The notes under the pieces: generated by a model
Databases searched by the model: none
What the model saw: the letters and a program-made list of their open reading frames with translations, nothing else
Told to the model about the DNA's origin: nothing
Position numbers and translations under genes: made by a program
NCBI GenBank assembly: GCA_018674025.1
Contig: JABHBC010000072.1
Coordinates: 1 to 10,292, forward strand
DNA: 10,292 nt
From: Flavobacteriaceae bacterium
GTDB taxonomy: Bacteria > Bacteroidota > Bacteroidia > Flavobacteriales > Flavobacteriaceae
Reading direction: 5' to 3'
Part shown: in pieces, positions 7,012-10,292 of the stretch
Layout: every line of letters starts with the position of its first letter
How positions within the stretch are numbered: the stretch's first letter is position 1

Positions 7012-8043
7012 TTAGTTTTTTACATCTAATTTATCTCTTAACTTATTTCCTAAAAGCATAAATGCCATCACCAATGACATTATACAAATGCCAGGGATCA
7101 ATGCTAGCATTGGCTTACCTAATATTATGTAATTATAATGATCTTTAATTATTGACCCCCAACTTGCCATTGGCGGTTGAGCACCTAAACCTAAAAAACT
7201 AAGTCCACTTTCAATTAATATAGATGCAGCAAAATTTGCTGCAGAAATAATTATGAGTGGGGATACTATATTAGGCAAAATATGTTTTATCAAAATTCTT
7301 AAATCACTAAAACCTAAAACTCTAGCTGCAGTAATAAACTGTCTTTCTTTAATTATCATTACTTGACCTCTAACTACTCTAGCAACATCAACCCACATGG
7401 TAAGTCCTACAGCAATGAACACTTGCCATAAACCCTTTCCCAAAGCTAAAGTTATCGCAATTACTAATAACAATGTAGGTATAGACCATGTGACATTAAT
7501 TACCCACATTACTAATCGATCAATATTTCCTGAATAATAGCCAGAAAGGCTTCCTAAAAATACACCAATAATTAAAGAAATTAACACTGAAATAAATCCA
7601 ATAAAAAAAGATATTCTAGCACCTACGACTAATCTACTAAGAACATCTCTACCAAACTTGTCAGTTCCAAGTAAAAAAACTCTGTTAATTAAATTATTAC
7701 TTTGGAATTTATCAATGTTATCTATATCGATACTATTGTTAAATTCATCAGAAAAATCACCATACTCATTATAATAAAAAGTATTTTTAGTAAAGTCATA
7801 ATTTTGCAATGCAATTTCAGTAGGTGAGTTTTTATTACCAAAAAATAATTTTTCAAGAAGAGATTGATTATAATTGATATTATTTTCAATTAGAAGTAAA
7901 TCCACTTTAAATCCTGGTGATTTGGAGTGAATAGACAAATGCATTTGATTAGCATTAGTTGATTTATCAGGGATAAAAAAGTAGGCAAAAATTGATAAAA
8001 AAGCTATTAATAATATGTACGCTATACTTATATTTTTAATCAA
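7012..8043 (-). CDS. ABC transporter permease, OppC/DppC type
   Basis: This is an inner-membrane permease of the peptide/nickel (Opp/Dpp/Nik) importer family, which normally pairs with an OppB-type partner, two ATPases and a binding protein. One membrane segment lies at about 5-23, followed by an unusually large polar region (24-122) predicted outside the cytoplasm, then the OppC hallmark LGTDKFGRDVLSRL (125-138). Five more hydrophobic segments follow (about 143-167, 180-200, 204-222, 261-283 and 311-333). The cytoplasmic EAA loop, AARVLGFSDLRILIKHILP (239-257), docks the ATPase, and the ESGLSFLGLGAQPPMASWG segment (278-296) is typical of OppC. At 343 residues it exceeds E. coli OppC (302), mainly through the N-terminal insert. 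No OppA, OppB, OppD or OppF gene is nearby. It lies 27 bases downstream of prc on the same strand, so the two are probably co-transcribed. The substrate cannot be told from sequence. Confidence 0.93.
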   Translation of the reverse strand: MIKNISIAYILLIAFLSIFAYFFIPDKSTNANQMHLSIHSKSPGFKVDLLLIENNINYNQSLLEKLFFGNKNSPTEIALQNYDFTKNTFYYNEYGDFSDEFNNSIDIDNIDKFQSNNLINRVFLLGTDKFGRDVLSRLVVGARISFFIGFISVLISLIIGVFLGSLSGYYSGNIDRLVMWVINVTWSIPTLLLVIAITLALGKGLWQVFIAVGLTMWVDVARVVRGQVMIIKERQFITAARVLGFSDLRILIKHILPNIVSPLIIISAANFAASILIESGLSFLGLGAQPPMASWGSIIKDHYNYIILGKPMLALIPGICIMSLVMAFMLLGNKLRDKLDVKN

Positions 8044-8070
8044 TAAACTAAAATTTATTTGCCTTGAGCA

Positions 8071-10179
8071 TTAGTTGTTGTAACTTATTTTAAGATCATT
8101 TAAGACATTTAAAGCTTCTTCAATATATAGATCTTTTGCTAAATTTTTGTGCCATCTATTACGCTTAAGTTCTAAGGTAGAATCTTTTTCAAATAAACTA
8201 ATCTCATAGGGAAGAGATTTAAACTCAAGGTTAGTTTTAAATTCTTTTAATTTATCAAAACTTTTAGACTTTAATTCATCCTCTTTAATTTTATCAATAT
8301 AAGTAAAGTAATTAAGTGTGAATTCTTCATTATCTCTGACAGATTTTATCCACTTAGCATTATCATCTATTAATTTTAAATACTCGTTAGATTTAATCCT
8401 CAATTTACTTTTTTCAATAGCACTGGAATAATCGAAATTACTAGACCATGGTGTATATTCAACAGCTGTTATTTTATCCCACTCAAGAGGGTTGTCTTGT
8501 TCTTTTTCACCAAAATCTATATAACTGTACCTATTAGGAATTACTACATCACTTTTAACACCCTCAAGTTGAACAGAACCTCCATTAATTCTGTAATATT
8601 TTTGAATTGTAAATTTAAAAGCTCCCATATCTCCGTTAGTATTTGCTTTAATCATTCTATTTAAATCTAATACATTTTGAACAGTTCCTTTTCCGTAAGT
8701 TTGTGTACTTCCAATAATAATGGCTCTTTTGTAATCTTGCATTGCAGCTGCTAAAATTTCTGAAGATGAAGCAGAAAGCTCATTTACAAGAATAACTAAC
8801 GGACCATCCCATACAATTGATCTATCTCGATCTTTTAAAATTTCTTTCTTTTTCTCAAAAGATTGAACTTGAACTATAGGGCCCTCTTCAATAAATAATC
8901 CTGCCATATCCACAGCAGGCTTTAGACCACCACCTCCATTATTTCTGAGGTCTAAAATTAAACCTTCCATGCCCTCTTCTTTAAGTCTAATAATTTCTTT
9001 TTTTATGTCACTAGCAGCATTTCTTTCTGAATAATCCTCAAAGTCAAAATAAAATTTAGGTAAATTAATTAGTCCATACTTTGAATTTGACCTCTCAACA
9101 ATAGAAGATTTAGCATAGGTTTCTTCCAATTGAACAATATCTCTAGGTATCTTTAACTCTGTTATTTGTCCATCAACTTTTTTTATGGTCAATATAACAC
9201 TACTATCAATTGGCCCTTTTATTAGCTTAACAGCATCTTTAATTCTCATACCAACTATACTAACCGGATTCTCTTCGTCGGTTTGTCTAACTTTTAATAA
9301 AACATCTCCAACTTCTAATTTATTTTGTCTCCACGCTGGTCCTCCAGAAATGAGTTCTACAACTGAAATTTTATCCATTTTTTGTTGAAGTCTTGCACCG
9401 ATTCCTGCATAGTTTCCTGACATATCTACATCAAAATCATCCTTATCATCTGGATTAAAATAGGATGTATGTGGATCAAATTGATAAACTAATGAGTTAA
9501 CATATAAACTAAACCATTCTTGTCTTGAACGATCAGAATAATATTGATATACATCATTACAAAATTCGAGTGAAGAATTTCTGGATTTTTCTTTAAATGG
9601 TTCTATTGTTGAATCAAAATCTTTATTGTTTTGTAATAAAGCTTTTATGGAATCATTTTCAGAAAGTAAATCATTTAAATTATTTAAAGTGTAGTATTTA
9701 AACGTTTTCCTCCACCTATCTTTCATTTCAAATGCATCTTCAACAAAATCTATAGAATCATTAACAACTAAAACTTCATCAATCTTGTAATTAAATGGTG
9801 TATTAAATATATCTGTATAAATTTCTTTAGAATCATTAATTCTTTTAATTAGTGTTTCATAGGTTAGGTTGAAAAAAGTTAAATCAGCATTTTTAAATTG
9901 ATCATCAATTAAATATTCAAATTCTTTAAACTTTTCAATATCAGACTTGTATAAATATCTTTTGTATGGATCTATCATATCAATGTATGAGTGAAAAGCT
10001 TTAGATGAAAAATCATCGTCCAAATCTTTTTCTACATAATGACCTTCATCCAATATGTAAGATACCAACTGTAATAATAATTGATCTTTATCAGATTCTT
10101 TTGAGGAATTAGAAGTAAAACTACAAGATGCCAAGGCGAAAATTGTAGTAAGTAAGATTATAATATATTTATTTGACAT
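8071..10179 (-). CDS. prc: Carboxy-terminal processing protease (Prc/Tsp), S41 family
   Basis: Prc/Tsp is an envelope serine protease of family S41 that degrades or trims proteins from the C-terminus, including cell-wall enzymes in E. coli. Residues 1-19 are a lipoprotein signal with a textbook lipobox LASC (Cys19) and Ser at +2, so membrane anchoring is likely. The order matches E. coli Prc (682 residues; here 702): an N-terminal helical domain (about 30-250), a PDZ domain (about 254-336, with GIGARLQQK and SGGPAWRQNKLEVGD), the S41 core (about 365-540) and a C-terminal helical domain (about 545-690). Catalytic residues align with E. coli S430/D441/K455: Ser471 in NELSASSSE, Asp482 in MQDYKRA and Lys497 in TYGKGTVQ, with one extra residue before the lysine. 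LDLRNNGGGGL (410-419) is the substrate-groove loop. It is intact and complete, and is followed after 27 bases by the permease gene. Confidence 0.96.
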   Translation of the reverse strand: MSNKYIIILLTTIFALASCSFTSNSSKESDKDQLLLQLVSYILDEGHYVEKDLDDDFSSKAFHSYIDMIDPYKRYLYKSDIEKFKEFEYLIDDQFKNADLTFFNLTYETLIKRINDSKEIYTDIFNTPFNYKIDEVLVVNDSIDFVEDAFEMKDRWRKTFKYYTLNNLNDLLSENDSIKALLQNNKDFDSTIEPFKEKSRNSSLEFCNDVYQYYSDRSRQEWFSLYVNSLVYQFDPHTSYFNPDDKDDFDVDMSGNYAGIGARLQQKMDKISVVELISGGPAWRQNKLEVGDVLLKVRQTDEENPVSIVGMRIKDAVKLIKGPIDSSVILTIKKVDGQITELKIPRDIVQLEETYAKSSIVERSNSKYGLINLPKFYFDFEDYSERNAASDIKKEIIRLKEEGMEGLILDLRNNGGGGLKPAVDMAGLFIEEGPIVQVQSFEKKKEILKDRDRSIVWDGPLVILVNELSASSSEILAAAMQDYKRAIIIGSTQTYGKGTVQNVLDLNRMIKANTNGDMGAFKFTIQKYYRINGGSVQLEGVKSDVVIPNRYSYIDFGEKEQDNPLEWDKITAVEYTPWSSNFDYSSAIEKSKLRIKSNEYLKLIDDNAKWIKSVRDNEEFTLNYFTYIDKIKEDELKSKSFDKLKEFKTNLEFKSLPYEISLFEKDSTLELKRNRWHKNLAKDLYIEEALNVLNDLKISYNN

Positions 10180-10292
10180 AGCTGAATTTAAACTTAATAC
10201 AAATTAAACAAAAAAAGCCCCTTAAAATAATTACTTTTTACTAAATTTTTGTTAAAGAATATATTTGATAAATTTCTTGAGAAAATAACTAC
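10180..10292. other. Non-coding stretch upstream of prc, weak promoter-like elements
   Basis: These 113 very AT-rich bases hold no ATG-started gene on either strand. On the minus strand TTAATTTG (10207 down to 10200) matches TAnnTTTG at five of six fixed positions and would give a leader of about 15 bases for prc. On the plus strand TATATTTG (10260-10267) is an exact match that would read out of the window. Neither has a TTG at normal -33 spacing, so both are only candidates. A GGGGC followed by seven T is seen on the minus strand (around 10220-10211), but without a matching upstream arm. Confidence 0.3.

Noticed and set aside
9185..9388. Open frame of 67 codons on the + strand.
   Set aside because: It is the antisense shadow of the PDZ-coding region of prc and shows no family motif.
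10205..10250. GGGGC followed by a T-run on the minus strand as an intrinsic terminator.
   Set aside because: No matching GCCCC arm lies upstream; only a weak A/T stem (AAAAAG with CTTTTTT) with a long loop could form.
10194..10292. Minus-strand frame open from the right edge to a TAA, possible 3' end of an upstream gene.
   Set aside because: The 32 codons are low in complexity and show no motif, and another frame is also open from the edge for a short distance, so neither can be supported.

Overview
This is an AT-rich window with very little intergenic space. It most likely comes from a Flavobacteriia-type member of the Bacteroidota, probably a marine or otherwise streamlined lineage. The supporting signs are a lysyl-tRNA synthetase with an extra C-terminal domain, Bacteroidota-type TAnnTTTG promoter elements, a small Cys-rich protein resembling DUF5522, a DUF4136 lipoprotein, a long-form urocanate hydratase and a lipoprotein Prc protease. 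All genes look intact except lysS, which is cut by the left edge. I see no tRNA, rRNA, CRISPR array, insertion sequence, phage gene or long repeat.

Layout from left to right. (1) The 3' part of lysS lies on the + strand. (2) A minus-strand block reads leftwards from about 4312: a D-cysteine desulfhydrase/ACC deaminase-family PLP enzyme, a GH73 glucosaminidase-LysM lipoprotein, hemL, and a small secreted protein of unknown function. The first three genes overlap by 1 and 4 bases, so they are almost certainly one transcript with coupled translation. The last gene follows after 42 bases and ends 3 bases from lysS, tail to tail. (3) A 60-base divergent promoter region holds one good -7 element on each strand. 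(4) A plus-strand block follows: a 43-residue Cys-rich mini-protein, hutU, and a DUF4136 lipoprotein, with gaps of 3 and 7 bases. (5) A second minus-strand pair, prc then an OppC-type permease, ends one base from the DUF4136 gene, again tail to tail. (6) The last 113 bases, upstream of prc, hold no recognisable gene.

Functionally this is mostly housekeeping: translation (LysRS), tetrapyrrole synthesis (HemL), amino-acid breakdown (D-cysteine desulfhydrase-like enzyme, urocanase), cell-wall remodelling (GH73), envelope proteolysis (Prc) and peptide or nickel uptake (OppC-like). The pathway partners of HutU and OppC are not in the window, as is common in Bacteroidota where such genes are scattered.

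I found no convincing new multi-gene system. The points most worth a second look are the Cys-rich mini-protein placed directly before hutU, the winged-helix-like tail on LysRS, the substrate residues that argue against ACC deaminase activity in the PLP enzyme, and the lone permease with a large extracytoplasmic insert.
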